Shown here: positions 36,330-45,588 of the stretch, in pieces
Numbering within the stretch: position 1 is the first letter of the stretch
Layout of the letters: each line of letters opens with the position of its first letter
Source of the DNA: Streptomyces sp. SDr-06
GTDB taxonomy: Bacteria > Actinomycetota > Actinomycetes > Streptomycetales > Streptomycetaceae
DNA length: 64,000 bases
Direction of reading: 5' to 3'
NCBI RefSeq assembly: GCF_003324565.1
Contig: NZ_QOLA01000009.1
Coordinates: 124,001 to 188,000 of the forward strand
Notes under the pieces: model-generated
What the model was told of the DNA's origin: nothing
Database searches by the model: none
What the model saw: the letters and a program-made list of their open reading frames with translations, nothing else
Program-made: the position numbers and the translations under genes

Positions 36330-37123
36330 GCGCGTCAGGCACCGCGGCGGCCGGGCAGGTCGAGCACATGCTGCGCCAGGTGACGCCCGGGCGCTACGAC
36401 GTGTACGAGGCGCTGCTGCACGCGCTCGCGGACCCGGCCACCGGCCAGGTCTGGATGCTGCTGTGGAACGGCCGGCCCGGCTCCCCGGACGCCCAGTACG
36501 GAAACATGGAGGTCGACGGCGCCGCCTACGCGCCCTGTGTGACCTCCGCCCAGGAGCTCGCCGCCAGCGGCTGGAACCGGGCGCACGAAGTGGCGGGCGC
36601 CCTGGACGTGGCCCGCGCCCTCTACCCCGACCGGTACGGGATCTGGCTCAATCCGCACGCCCCCGGCGGCGGTGTCGGCATCCCGTGGACCGATCTGCGC
36701 CGGATCGCCACCGGCCTCGACCGGATGCCCGCGGGGCCGCTGCGCCTGTCCGAACCGTCCGTGGAGATCCCGCAGTTCTACGCCCTGCTCGCGCAGAACG
36801 CGCACCGCACCCCCGCGGTGCGTTCGCTGCGCCGGGCCTGGGTGCAGCCCGCGCTCGGCACCCCGTATCTCGCGATCGGGCTCGACCTCTACGACACCGG
36901 CCCGCGGTCGGTCGACGCGGTGCGGGCGATGATGCAGCAGTCCATCGCCGCGGTGCCGGACGGGCTCGCGGTGTCCACGGTCGCGATGTCGGACGAGTAC
37001 GACCCGGTCGCCATGTGGCTCAAAGCCGGCGCCCGTCCGTTCTACGACCGCGAGGCGCACGCCGCCCCGGCGCCCGGTACGGCCGGGTACGGCTACCCGC
37101 CGGCCGCCCCGCGCCCGTACTGA
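36326..37123 (+). CDS. SseB-family protein 2
   Basis: 265 aa. N-terminal SseB-like region (VYEALLHALADPATGQVWMLL) and a C-terminal SseB domain closing with DEYDPVAMWLKAGARPFYDRE, parallel to the DVTQDPVATWMRERVRPFY of the upstream protein, so the two are paralogues. The tail is Pro/Ala/Tyr-rich. The GTG at 36326 overlaps the stop of a 32-codon leader frame. Function unknown. Confidence 0.82.
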   Translation: MSASGTAAAGQVEHMLRQVTPGRYDVYEALLHALADPATGQVWMLLWNGRPGSPDAQYGNMEVDGAAYAPCVTSAQELAASGWNRAHEVAGALDVARALYPDRYGIWLNPHAPGGGVGIPWTDLRRIATGLDRMPAGPLRLSEPSVEIPQFYALLAQNAHRTPAVRSLRRAWVQPALGTPYLAIGLDLYDTGPRSVDAVRAMMQQSIAAVPDGLAVSTVAMSDEYDPVAMWLKAGARPFYDREAHAAPAPGTAGYGYPPAAPRPY

Positions 37124-37511
37124 TTCCCTCCCGGCACAGCGCACCAACCGGGACAGAACCCGTCAACTTCCCCAGCGCGTAAGGGGAATGTCCGTTCTGG
37201 TGGGGCGAAGACCGCAATAGGGCCCCGCGTCACTTGCGCCCCAACTTCCCCATGTCCGCCCCTGGTTCACAGGCGTCCGGATAACGGAAACCCTCTCTCC
37301 GCATCACGTTTACGCATACATTCGCCGCCAGGTCTGGCGGGTGATCGCGAGGCCATTGAAGACTCCCGGCATGCAGGGCCGTTCGGGCCCTTGTGCGAGC
37401 AGCTCGACCCGCTGCCCGGTGTCGCCCTCCGCTCGCACTGCTGATGGGAACGCGCCGCTACAGCGGCAAGTGCGGGCCGGTCACCGCCGGTTGAGAGGGG
37501 TCCTTGCCACG
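37124..37511 (+). other. Regulatory gap upstream of the opp operon
   Basis: 388 nt without a convincing gene. It has a locally AT-rich stretch CATCACGTTTACGCATACATTCG (about 37302-37324) that may hold the -10. Directly after it is a compact dyad CCGCCAG-gt-CTGGCGG (37325-37340), placed like an operator. GAGAGGGG precedes the oppC start by 13 nt. Confidence 0.5.
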
Positions 37512-38516
37512 ATGACGGCACCATTGCACGACACACCCGCCGACGCGGACCCGACCGCGGACATCAGTGTCACGCCCAGCGGCGAGACCAGAGCGGTCGA
37601 GGGGCGGTCGCTGGGCCGTATCGCCTGGAACCGGCTGAAGAAGGACAAGCTCGCCCTCACCGGTGGCATCGTTGTCGTGTTCCTGGTCCTCGTCGCGATC
37701 TTCGCGCCGTTGATCGTCGACGCGTTCGGCCACCCGCCGGACGACTTCCACGAGGACCAGATCGACCCGCTGCTCTCCACGCCGATCGGCAGCTGGGGTG
37801 GCATCAACTCGCACTTCCTGCTGGGAGTTGAGCCGGTCAACGGCCGCGACGTGTTCAGCCGGATCGTCTACGGCGCGCGCATCTCGCTGCTCGTCGGCTT
37901 CCTCGCGGCGGTCTTCGCGGTGCTCGTCGGCACCGTGCTCGGCGTGATCGCCGGCTACTTCGGCGGCTGGCTCGACGCCATCATCAGCCGCGTGATGGAC
38001 ATGCTGCTCTCCTTCCCGCAGCTGCTCTTCATCATCGCGCTGATCTCCGTGGTGCCCACCCAGCTCTTCGGGCTCAGCGGCACCGGGGTCCGGCTGCTCG
38101 TGATGATCCTGGTCATCGGCTTCTTCGGATGGCCGTACGTCGGGCGCATCGTGCGCGGTCAGACGCTGTCACTGCGCGAGCGCGAGTACGTCGAGGCGGC
38201 GCGCAGCCTCGGCGCGGGCCGCGGCTACATCCTGTTCAAGGAACTGCTGCCCAACCTGATCGCGCCGATCACCGTCTACATGACGCTGATGATCCCGACG
38301 AACATCCTCACCGAGGCGGCGCTCAGCTTCCTGGGGGCGGGCGTCAAGCCGCCCACGGCCTCCTGGGGGCAGATGCTGTCGACGGCTATCGCGACCTACC
38401 AGTCCGATCCGATGTTCATGATCATCCCGGGTCTGGCGATCTTCATCACCGTGATGGCGTTCAACCTCTTCGGCGACGGCGTCCGCGACGCCTTCGACCC
38501 GAAGGGCACCCGCTGA
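37512..38516 (+). CDS. oppC: Oligopeptide ABC importer permease (OppC-like)
   Basis: 334 aa with six membrane helices and the OppC N-terminal domain (GRIAWNRLKKDKLALTGG). The EAA loop reads EYVEAARSLGAGRGYILFKELLPN. It forms half the channel with the OppB-like protein of this operon. The order C-A-B-D-F differs from the E. coli A-B-C-D-F order but recurs in streptomycetes. Confidence 0.93.
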   Translation: MTAPLHDTPADADPTADISVTPSGETRAVEGRSLGRIAWNRLKKDKLALTGGIVVVFLVLVAIFAPLIVDAFGHPPDDFHEDQIDPLLSTPIGSWGGINSHFLLGVEPVNGRDVFSRIVYGARISLLVGFLAAVFAVLVGTVLGVIAGYFGGWLDAIISRVMDMLLSFPQLLFIIALISVVPTQLFGLSGTGVRLLVMILVIGFFGWPYVGRIVRGQTLSLREREYVEAARSLGAGRGYILFKELLPNLIAPITVYMTLMIPTNILTEAALSFLGAGVKPPTASWGQMLSTAIATYQSDPMFMIIPGLAIFITVMAFNLFGDGVRDAFDPKGTR

Positions 38517-38596
38517 TGCGGGAATTCGAAGACTCCGGCCCGGCGCACCGCACGGGCCGCGACACCCAAGACGCCCACTACGGAGGAAGCGAGATC

Positions 38597-40372
38597 GTGA
38601 CAACCCTAGGTTCATCAAGGCGAAAGACGGCCGCCGGCGCGGCCATCGTCGTTGCGGCTCTGCTGTCCACCGCGGCCTGCGGCGGAGGCGGCAGCAGCGA
38701 CGGCAAGGGCGGCAAGGCCCCCGGCTTCAACGCGGCCAACAGCAAGCTCGCGAACGCGTCGACGAAGAAGGGCGGGGAGCTCAAGTTCGTCGGCACCCAG
38801 GACGCCGACTCCTGGGACCCGCAGCGCGGTTACTACGGCTTCATGTGGGACTACGCGCGCTACTACACGCGCACGCTGATCACCTACAAGCCCGCCCCGG
38901 GCAAGGAGAGCGAGACGCTCGTCCCGGACATCGCGACGGGTCTCGCGGACGTCTCGGCCGACAAGAAGACGTACACGTACCACCTGAAGGACGGCGTCAA
39001 GTGGGAGGACGGCAAGCCCGTCACCTCCAAGGACGTCAAGTACGGCATCGAGCGCATCTGGGCGCAGGACGTCATCTCCGGCGGCCCCGTCTACCTGAAG
39101 GACGTCCTCGACCCGACCGGCGAGTACAAGGGTCCCTACAAGGACACCTCTCCCGACAAGCTGGGCCTGAAGGCGATCGAGACGCCGGACGACAAGACCA
39201 TCGTCTTCAAGCTGCCGGCGCCCAACGTCGACTTCCAGCAGATGCTGGCCATGCCCTCGGGCAGCCCGGTCCGCCAGGACAAGGACACCCAGTCCAAGTA
39301 CGGCCTGAAGCCCTTCTCGCTCGGCCCGTACAAGTGGCAGTCCTACGAGCCCAACAAGTCGATGGTCCTCGTCCGCAACGAGAACTGGGACCAGAAGACG
39401 GACGACGTCCGCAAGGCCCTGCCGGACAAGATCAGCCTCACCCTGCTGACCAGCGCCGACGACATGGACAGCCGTCTCATCAACGGTGACTACGACGTCG
39501 ACCTCAACGGCACCGGCCTCAGCCCGGCCGGCCGCACCAAGGCGCTCCAGCAGTACAAGGGCAACGTCGACAACCCGGACACCGGCTACATCCGTTACGC
39601 GGTCTTCCCGCAGACGGTCGCGCCGATGGACAACGAGCACTGCCGCAAGGCCGTCATCTACGGTTCCGACCACAAGTCGCTGCAGACCGCCCGCGGTGGC
39701 CCGCAGGCCGGTGGTGACATCGCCACCAACATGCTGCCGCCCATCATCAGCGGTTCGGACCCGAAGTTCGACCCGTACGGCGTGACTCAGAACGACGGCG
39801 CGCAGAACATCGCCAAGGCCAAGGAAGAGCTCGGCCTCTGCGGCAAGCCCGGCGGCTTCTCGACCACCATCGCGGTCCGCAACAACAAGCCGGCCGAGGT
39901 CGCCACCGCCCAGTCGATGCAGGCCGCGCTGGCCAAGGTCAACATCAAGGCCGACATCGACCAGTACGACGGCTCGCAGACGACCGGCATCATCGGCAAC
40001 CCCGAGGTCGTCAAGAAGAAGAACTACGGAATCATCATCATGGGCTGGGGCCCGGACTTCGCGTCCGGCCAGGGCTTCCTGCTCCCGCTGGTCGACTCCA
40101 AGTTCATCCTGCCCAACGGCAACAACAACTACTCGATGCTGAAGGACCCGGCGATCGACACCCTCTTCGACCAGGCCATCGCGGCCGGCACCCCCGAAGA
40201 GGCGGCCGGTATCTACAAGCAGATCAACCAGAAGGTCTCCGAGCACGCCGTCTACCTGCCGTTCGTCTTCGAGAAGAACGTCAAGTGGCGCAGCTCCCGG
40301 CTCACCAACGTCTACACGACGACCAACAACAACGGTTTCTACGACTACGCCTCGCTCGGCGTCGAGAAGTGA
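38597..40372 (+). CDS. oppA: Oligopeptide-binding lipoprotein (OppA-like, SBP family 5)
   Basis: 591 aa. Lipobox STAAC (Cys28), then an SBP_bac_5 domain with LVPDIATGLADVSADKKTYTYHL and the typical EDGKPVTSKDVKYGIER block. It is anchored outside the membrane and delivers peptides to OppBC. The GTG at 38597 has GGAAGCGAG upstream. Codon use is the most biased in the window (nearly all preferred C/G-ending codons), suggesting high expression. It lies 80 nt after oppC. Confidence 0.94.
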   Translation: MTTLGSSRRKTAAGAAIVVAALLSTAACGGGGSSDGKGGKAPGFNAANSKLANASTKKGGELKFVGTQDADSWDPQRGYYGFMWDYARYYTRTLITYKPAPGKESETLVPDIATGLADVSADKKTYTYHLKDGVKWEDGKPVTSKDVKYGIERIWAQDVISGGPVYLKDVLDPTGEYKGPYKDTSPDKLGLKAIETPDDKTIVFKLPAPNVDFQQMLAMPSGSPVRQDKDTQSKYGLKPFSLGPYKWQSYEPNKSMVLVRNENWDQKTDDVRKALPDKISLTLLTSADDMDSRLINGDYDVDLNGTGLSPAGRTKALQQYKGNVDNPDTGYIRYAVFPQTVAPMDNEHCRKAVIYGSDHKSLQTARGGPQAGGDIATNMLPPIISGSDPKFDPYGVTQNDGAQNIAKAKEELGLCGKPGGFSTTIAVRNNKPAEVATAQSMQAALAKVNIKADIDQYDGSQTTGIIGNPEVVKKKNYGIIIMGWGPDFASGQGFLLPLVDSKFILPNGNNNYSMLKDPAIDTLFDQAIAAGTPEEAAGIYKQINQKVSEHAVYLPFVFEKNVKWRSSRLTNVYTTTNNNGFYDYASLGVEK

Positions 40373-40495
40373 CCGTCGTCCAATCGCTCCGCCGGCGCAC
40401 CCGCCGCTAGGCACGAAGGGCAGGTGAAGGCCGTCGTGTGACGGGTCGGGGGTACCGCAATCCGGTGCCCCCGGCCCGCCGCCGGGCCGAGAGCA

Positions 40496-41494
40496 GTGCT
40501 CGCATATCTCATCAGGCGGCTGTTCGCCGCCATCGTGATGCTGCTGATCGTCATGCTGGTGACGTTCGGCATCTTCTTCCTGATCCCCAAGTGGACGGGC
40601 GTCGACCCGGCCACGATGTACGTCGGCAAGCAGTCCGACTCCGCCGCGCTCGAAGCGGTCCGCGAGAAGCTGGGTCTCGGCGACCCGATCTTCGTGCAGC
40701 TCTTCGACTTCGTGAAGGGCATCCTGGCCGGCCGCGACTACACCGGCGGCGGCTCCACGATCCACTGCGACGCGCCGTGCTTCGGCTACTCGTTCCGCAA
40801 CGAGCAGGCCATCTGGCCGGTGCTCAAGGAGCGCTTCCCGGTCACGCTGTCGCTGGTCATCGGCGCGGCCATCCTGTGGGTCGTCTTCGGTGTGCTCACC
40901 GGCGTGGTGTCCGCCCTCAAGCGCGGCTCGCTGTGGGACCGGTTCTCCATGACCGTGGCCCTGGCCGGCGTCTCGCTGCCGATCTACTTCACCGGTCTGC
41001 TCTCGCTGGCGATCTTCACCTACGGCCTGCACTGGATCGACGGACAGTACGTGTCCTTCAGCGACTCGCCGGGCGGCTGGTTCAGCGGTCTGATCCTGCC
41101 CTGGATCACGCTCGCCTTCCTCCAGGCGGCGATGTACGCCCGCCTCACCAGAGCGACCATGCTCGAAGTGATGGGCGAGGACTACGTCAGAACCGCCCGG
41201 GCCAAGGGCCTGAGCGAATCCACCGTCATCGGCAAGCACGCCATGCGCTCCACCATGGCGCCGATCCTCACGGTGCTCGGCATGGACATCGGCGCCCTCA
41301 TCGGCGGCGCGATCCTCACCGAGACCACCTACAGCATCCCGGGCCTGGGCCAGGCCGTGCTGCGCGCGATCGGTGAGCGCGACCTTCCGGTGATCCTCGG
41401 CGTCACGCTGATCACCTCGGCGGCGGTGATCTTCGCGAACCTCGTCGTGGACCTCCTGTACGCCGTGATCGACCCCCGAGTGAGGCTCGCATGA
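40496..41494 (+). CDS. oppB: Oligopeptide ABC importer permease (OppB-like)
   Basis: 332 aa with six helices. N-terminal MLAYLIRRLFAAIVMLL and the EAA loop EDYVRTARAKGLSESTVIGKH are typical of OppB. The periplasmic loop is long (nt about 40590-40800) and contains a CDAPC pair. GTG start. The stop overlaps the oppD start by 4 nt. Confidence 0.94.
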   Translation: MLAYLIRRLFAAIVMLLIVMLVTFGIFFLIPKWTGVDPATMYVGKQSDSAALEAVREKLGLGDPIFVQLFDFVKGILAGRDYTGGGSTIHCDAPCFGYSFRNEQAIWPVLKERFPVTLSLVIGAAILWVVFGVLTGVVSALKRGSLWDRFSMTVALAGVSLPIYFTGLLSLAIFTYGLHWIDGQYVSFSDSPGGWFSGLILPWITLAFLQAAMYARLTRATMLEVMGEDYVRTARAKGLSESTVIGKHAMRSTMAPILTVLGMDIGALIGGAILTETTYSIPGLGQAVLRAIGERDLPVILGVTLITSAAVIFANLVVDLLYAVIDPRVRLA

Positions 41495-42588
41495 CCGACC
41501 TGAACAAGACCGGAGCCGCGGTCGGCGAGCCGGTCGCGGCGGAGCGGCCCTCGGACGCGTTCCTCGACGTGCGCGACCTGAAGGTCCACTTCCCGACCGA
41601 CGACGGCCTGGTCAAGTCCGTCGACGGGCTCAGCTTCTCGCTGGAGAAGGGCAAGACCCTCGGGATCGTGGGGGAGTCGGGCTCCGGGAAGTCCGTCACC
41701 TCGATGGGCATCATGGGCCTGCACACGGCCGGCCAGTACGGCAAGCGCAAGGCGCAGATCTCCGGCGAGATCTGGCTGAACGGCAAGGAGTTGCTCTCCG
41801 CCGACCCCGACGAGGTGCGCAAGCTGCGCGGCCGCGACATGGCGATGATCTTCCAGGACCCGCTGTCCGCGCTGCACCCGTACTTCACCATCGGCAAGCA
41901 GATCATCGAGGCGTACCGGGTCCACCACGACGTCGACAAGAAGGCCGCCCGCACCCGGGCGATCGAGATGCTCGACCGGGTCGGCATCCCCCAGCCCGAC
42001 AAGCGCGTGGACTCCTACCCGCACGAGTTCTCGGGCGGCATGCGCCAGCGCGCGATGATCGCGATGTCGCTGGTGAACAACCCCGACCTGCTGATCGCGG
42101 ACGAGCCGACCACCGCCCTGGACGTCACCGTGCAGGCGCAGATCCTCGACCTGATCCGGGACCTGCAGAAGGAGTTCGGCTCCGCGGTCATCATCATCAC
42201 CCACGACCTGGGCGTCGTCGCCGAGCTCGCCGACGACATCCTGGTGATGTACGGCGGCCGGTGCGTGGAGCGCGGGCCCGCCGAGAAGGTCTTCTACGAG
42301 CCCCGCCACCCCTACACCTGGGGTCTGCTCGGCTCGATGCCGCGCATCGACCGGGAGGAGACCGAGCGCCTCATCCCGGTGAAGGGCTCCCCGCCGTCCC
42401 TGATCAACATCCCGTCCGGCTGCGCCTTCAACCCGCGCTGCCCGTACGCGGACGTGCCCAAGGACAACATCACCCGGACCGTACGCCCCGAGCTGGCCGA
42501 CGGCGGCAGCGGTCACTGGACCGCCTGCCACATGACGCCGGACGAGCGGGAGCGCATCTGGACCGAAGAGATTGCGCCCAAGCTGTGA
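41491..42588 (+). CDS. oppD: Oligopeptide ABC importer ATPase (OppD-like)
   Basis: 365 aa. Walker A GESGSGKS, signature EFSGGMRQRAMI, Walker B LLIADEPTTALD, H-loop ITHDLGVV, and the C-terminal oligo_HPY region (SLINIPSGCAFNPRCPYA) that in some family members binds an iron-sulfur cluster. Energises the OppBC channel together with OppF. Confidence 0.95.
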   Translation: MTDLNKTGAAVGEPVAAERPSDAFLDVRDLKVHFPTDDGLVKSVDGLSFSLEKGKTLGIVGESGSGKSVTSMGIMGLHTAGQYGKRKAQISGEIWLNGKELLSADPDEVRKLRGRDMAMIFQDPLSALHPYFTIGKQIIEAYRVHHDVDKKAARTRAIEMLDRVGIPQPDKRVDSYPHEFSGGMRQRAMIAMSLVNNPDLLIADEPTTALDVTVQAQILDLIRDLQKEFGSAVIIITHDLGVVAELADDILVMYGGRCVERGPAEKVFYEPRHPYTWGLLGSMPRIDREETERLIPVKGSPPSLINIPSGCAFNPRCPYADVPKDNITRTVRPELADGGSGHWTACHMTPDERERIWTEEIAPKL

Positions 42589-42602
42589 GCGAGGACAAAG
42601 GC

Positions 42603-44039
42603 GTGACGGACAACGACGTGACGATTCCCGCGCAGAGCAAGGGAGCGGTCACGACCACCAAGGACGCGGCCCCCGGCGAGGTCCTGCTCAAGGTCACCGG
42701 TCTGCAGAAGCACTTCCCGATCCGCAGCGGTGTGCTGAAGCGGCAGACCGGCTCGGTCAAGGCCGTCGACGGCATCGACTTCGACGTGCGCTCCGGCGAG
42801 ACGCTCGGCGTGGTCGGCGAGTCCGGCTGCGGCAAGTCGACGATGGGCCGCCTCATCACCCGGCTGCTCGAACCGACCGGCGGCACGGTCGAGTTCGAGG
42901 GCCGGGACATCACCCACCTCGGTGTGCGCGGCATGCGGCCGATGCGCCGCGACGTCCAGATGATCTTCCAGGACCCGTACTCCTCGCTGAACCCGCGGCA
43001 CACGGTCGGCGGCATCATCTCCGCCCCCTTCAAGCTGCAGGGCGTCAACCCGGAGGGCGGGATCAAGAAGGAGGTCCAGCGCCTCCTGGAGGTCGTGGGC
43101 CTCAACCCCGAGCACTACAACCGCTATCCGCACGAGTTCTCCGGCGGCCAGCGCCAGCGCATCGGCATCGCCCGCGCGCTCGCGCTCAACCCGAAGCTGG
43201 TCGTGGCGGACGAGCCGGTCTCGGCGCTCGACGTGTCGATCCAGGCACAGGTGGTCAACCTCCTCGACGACCTCCAGCAGGAGCTCGGCCTCACCTACGT
43301 GATCATCGCCCACGACCTGTCGGTGATCCGGCACGTCTCGGACCGGATCGCGGTCATGTACCTGGGCAAGATCGTGGAGTTGGCCGACCGCAAGTCGCTG
43401 TACGCGGCGCCGATGCACCCGTACACCAAGGCGCTGATGTCGGCGGTGCCGGTGCCCGACCCCAAGCGGCGCGGCATGAAGAGCGAGCGGATCCTGCTGA
43501 AGGGCGACGTCCCCTCGCCGATCTCGCCGCCCAGCGGCTGCCGGTTCCACACCCGGTGCTGGAAGGCGACGGAGATCTGCAAGACGCAGGAGCCGGTGCT
43601 CGTGGAGCTGAAGCCCGGCCAGCGGGTGGCCTGCCACCACCCGGAGAACGCGCCGGACCAGGCCCCGGGCGAGACGGTCCTGCCGGAGGCCAGGGAGTCG
43701 ATCGACCTCGTGACGATCGGCGAGGCGGAGCCGACGGAGTCGGCCGAGCCGACCGAGGTGGCTGAGGTCTCCGAGGCGTCGGTGACGACCGAGGTACCTG
43801 AGGCGGCCGAGGCGTCTGCAACCACGGATGCGGCGGAGTCGACCGAGGCCGCCGAAGTGGACGGGACCTCCGAGACGTCTGAGTCCGGGGAGGCGCCCGA
43901 CGCGACCTCGGAGAGCGCCCCCGCGACGCCCTCCGCGCCGAAGGGCGAGAAGCCCGAGAAGCCCGCGAAGGCCGGTAGGGACGGCAAGGCCGGAGAAACC
44001 GGACCGGACGACACCGTTCAGGAGTCAACCGACAAGTAG
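42603..44039 (+). CDS. oppF: Oligopeptide ABC importer ATPase (OppF-like) with long acidic tail
   Basis: 478 aa. Walker A GESGCGKS, signature EFSGGQRQRIGI, Walker B LVVADEPVSALD, H-loop IAHDLSVI and a C-terminal oligo_HPY domain (SPISPPSGCRFHTRCWKA). After about residue 356 there is a 120-residue tail rich in Glu, Ala, Thr and Ser (TEVAEVSEASVTTEV-type repeats) ending with Lys-rich KGEKPEKPAKAG. OppF proteins normally end near residue 350, so the tail is extra. The GTG at 42603 has GAGGA 7 nt upstream; a GTG at 42585 overlapping the oppD stop is possible. Confidence 0.93.
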   Translation: MTDNDVTIPAQSKGAVTTTKDAAPGEVLLKVTGLQKHFPIRSGVLKRQTGSVKAVDGIDFDVRSGETLGVVGESGCGKSTMGRLITRLLEPTGGTVEFEGRDITHLGVRGMRPMRRDVQMIFQDPYSSLNPRHTVGGIISAPFKLQGVNPEGGIKKEVQRLLEVVGLNPEHYNRYPHEFSGGQRQRIGIARALALNPKLVVADEPVSALDVSIQAQVVNLLDDLQQELGLTYVIIAHDLSVIRHVSDRIAVMYLGKIVELADRKSLYAAPMHPYTKALMSAVPVPDPKRRGMKSERILLKGDVPSPISPPSGCRFHTRCWKATEICKTQEPVLVELKPGQRVACHHPENAPDQAPGETVLPEARESIDLVTIGEAEPTESAEPTEVAEVSEASVTTEVPEAAEASATTDAAESTEAAEVDGTSETSESGEAPDATSESAPATPSAPKGEKPEKPAKAGRDGKAGETGPDDTVQESTDK

Positions 44040-44049
44040 GGCATGACAG

Positions 44050-44075
44050 TTCGGCAAAGTCATGTTCATGCCGAA
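44050..44075 (+). terminator. Small hairpin after the opp operon
   Basis: TTCGGCA (44050-44056) pairs with TGCCGAA (44069-44075). It may end the opp transcript or act as an operator for the M1 peptidase. Confidence 0.4.
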
Positions 44076-44134
44076 GCGGGAGAGTGCAGAGTCTGCGTGT
44101 CCGTACCAACGGCATGCGTTCGAAGGGCAGACTC

Positions 44135-45538
44135 ATGGCACTCTCCCGTTCGGCACGTCGTACCTCCCGGCTGCTCGCCCTCACCACCGCGGTGGCCGCC
44201 GGGTTCACCATCGCCGCCGCGCCCGCGGCCTCGCCCGGGGCCCCGGGCATCGGCGATCCGTACTTCCCCAATCTGGGCAACGGCGGCTTCGACGCCCTCC
44301 ATTACGACCTCGGCGTCAGCTACAACCCCGATTCCGGGCGCCTGGACGGGCGCACCACCCTCACGGCCCGGGCCACCCAGAACCTCTCCAGCTTCGACCT
44401 GGACCTCCAGAAGCTCACCGTCGACTCGATCCGGGTGAACGGCAGGCCCGCCGACTTCCGCAGAACCGGCGACGAGATCGTGATCACCCCGCGCCACCGG
44501 CTGCGCAGGGGCGAGGAGTTCCAGGTCACGGTCGTCTACGGCGGAGTGCCCCAGCCGCTGAGCGGGCCCATCGTCTTCGGGTCCGACTACGGCTGGATGA
44601 AGACCAAGGACGGCGTGTTCGTCGCCTGCGAACCCAACGCCGCCTCCACCTGGTTCCCGTCCAGCGACCATCCCTCCGACAAGGCGACGTACGACATCCG
44701 CATCGACGCGCCCAAGGGCCTCACCGGGGTGTCCAACGGCCGCCTCGTGGACTCCCATGACAGCGGCGGCCGATCGTACTTCCACTGGCGCGAGTCCAAG
44801 CCGATGGCGACCTACCTCGCCACCGCGTCCATAGGAAAGTTCGACGTGAAGACGGGCCGGACGCCCGCGGGCACCCCCATCTACGTGGCCATCGACCCGG
44901 CCCTGGCCAACCAGAACACGGTCGACGTGTACGCGGTGACCGCCGAGGCCACCGACTACTGGTCCAAGCTCTTCGGCCCCTACCCCTTCGAGGAGACCGG
45001 CGCGGTCGTCGACGACATGCCGCAGGCCGGGTTCTCCCTGGAGACGCAGACCAAGCCGAGCTATTCGGCCGTACGCAATGAGACGACCATCGTGCACGAA
45101 CTCGCGCACCAGTGGTTCGGCGACTCCGTCTCGGTCGCGCACTGGAACGACATCTGGCTCAACGAGGGCTTCGCGACCTACGCCCAGTGGCTGTGGGCCG
45201 AGCACCGCGGGACCGCGACCGCCCACACGTCCTTCCTCAACAGGTACAACTCGATCCCGGCCTCCGCCGACTTCTGGAAGATCGAGGTGGCCGACCCGCA
45301 GCGCGACACGATGTTCGCCTCAGCGGTCTACCAGCGCGGCGCGATGATGCTCCAGGTGCTGCGCGAGCGCATCGGTGACCAGGCCTTCTTCAAGCTGCTC
45401 CCGGCCTGGACGAAGGCGCACCGCTACCACAACGCCGACACCGAGGACTTCATCCAGCTCGCCGAGAAGGTCTCGGGCCAGTCGCTCGACGGCCTGTTCC
45501 AGAAGTGGATCTACGACACGGGCAAGCCCGCGCTCTGA
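44135..45538 (+). CDS. Secreted M1-family zinc aminopeptidase-like metallopeptidase
   Basis: 467 aa. Signal peptide (SRSARRTSRLLALTTAVAAG, cleavage near AAPAA), an N-terminal beta saddle, then an M1 catalytic domain with HELAHQW (His321, Glu322, His325) and NEGF (Glu344) at the correct 18-residue spacing. The GAMEN-like exopeptidase motif is replaced by AGFSLETQ, a variant seen in short bacterial M1 enzymes. The C-terminal ERAP-type domain is missing, so it is a short form. ATG at 44135 with AAGGG 7 nt upstream. Confidence 0.92.
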   Translation: MALSRSARRTSRLLALTTAVAAGFTIAAAPAASPGAPGIGDPYFPNLGNGGFDALHYDLGVSYNPDSGRLDGRTTLTARATQNLSSFDLDLQKLTVDSIRVNGRPADFRRTGDEIVITPRHRLRRGEEFQVTVVYGGVPQPLSGPIVFGSDYGWMKTKDGVFVACEPNAASTWFPSSDHPSDKATYDIRIDAPKGLTGVSNGRLVDSHDSGGRSYFHWRESKPMATYLATASIGKFDVKTGRTPAGTPIYVAIDPALANQNTVDVYAVTAEATDYWSKLFGPYPFEETGAVVDDMPQAGFSLETQTKPSYSAVRNETTIVHELAHQWFGDSVSVAHWNDIWLNEGFATYAQWLWAEHRGTATAHTSFLNRYNSIPASADFWKIEVADPQRDTMFASAVYQRGAMMLQVLRERIGDQAFFKLLPAWTKAHRYHNADTEDFIQLAEKVSGQSLDGLFQKWIYDTGKPAL

Positions 45539-45557
45539 GCCCGGCCTGTGCCGAGGG

Positions 45558-45588
45558 GCACCCCGCGATGAGTAAAAATGCGGGGTGC
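45558..45588 (+). terminator. Hairpin ending the M1 gene and overlapping the next start codon
   Basis: GCACCCCGC (45558-45566) pairs with GCGGGGTGC (45580-45588). The loop holds AGTAAAAAT. The GTG start of the channel gene (45585-45587) is in the 3' arm, so the same element may end one gene and contain the start signals of the next. Confidence 0.65.

Noticed and set aside
38615..41239. Open frame of 874 codons on the minus strand opposite oppA/oppB
   Set aside because: Shadow of the highly biased codons of the opp genes; no recognisable fold or start signal.
43720..43900. Repeated GAGGC/CGACCGAGG-like units suggesting a CRISPR or VNTR array
   Set aside because: They are imperfect codon-level repeats inside the OppF acidic tail with no regular spacer length, so not a CRISPR array.
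44043..44438. 131-codon frame starting just after oppF
   Set aside because: Most of it overlaps the M1 peptidase in another frame and the translation is Pro/Ser/Arg-rich shadow sequence.
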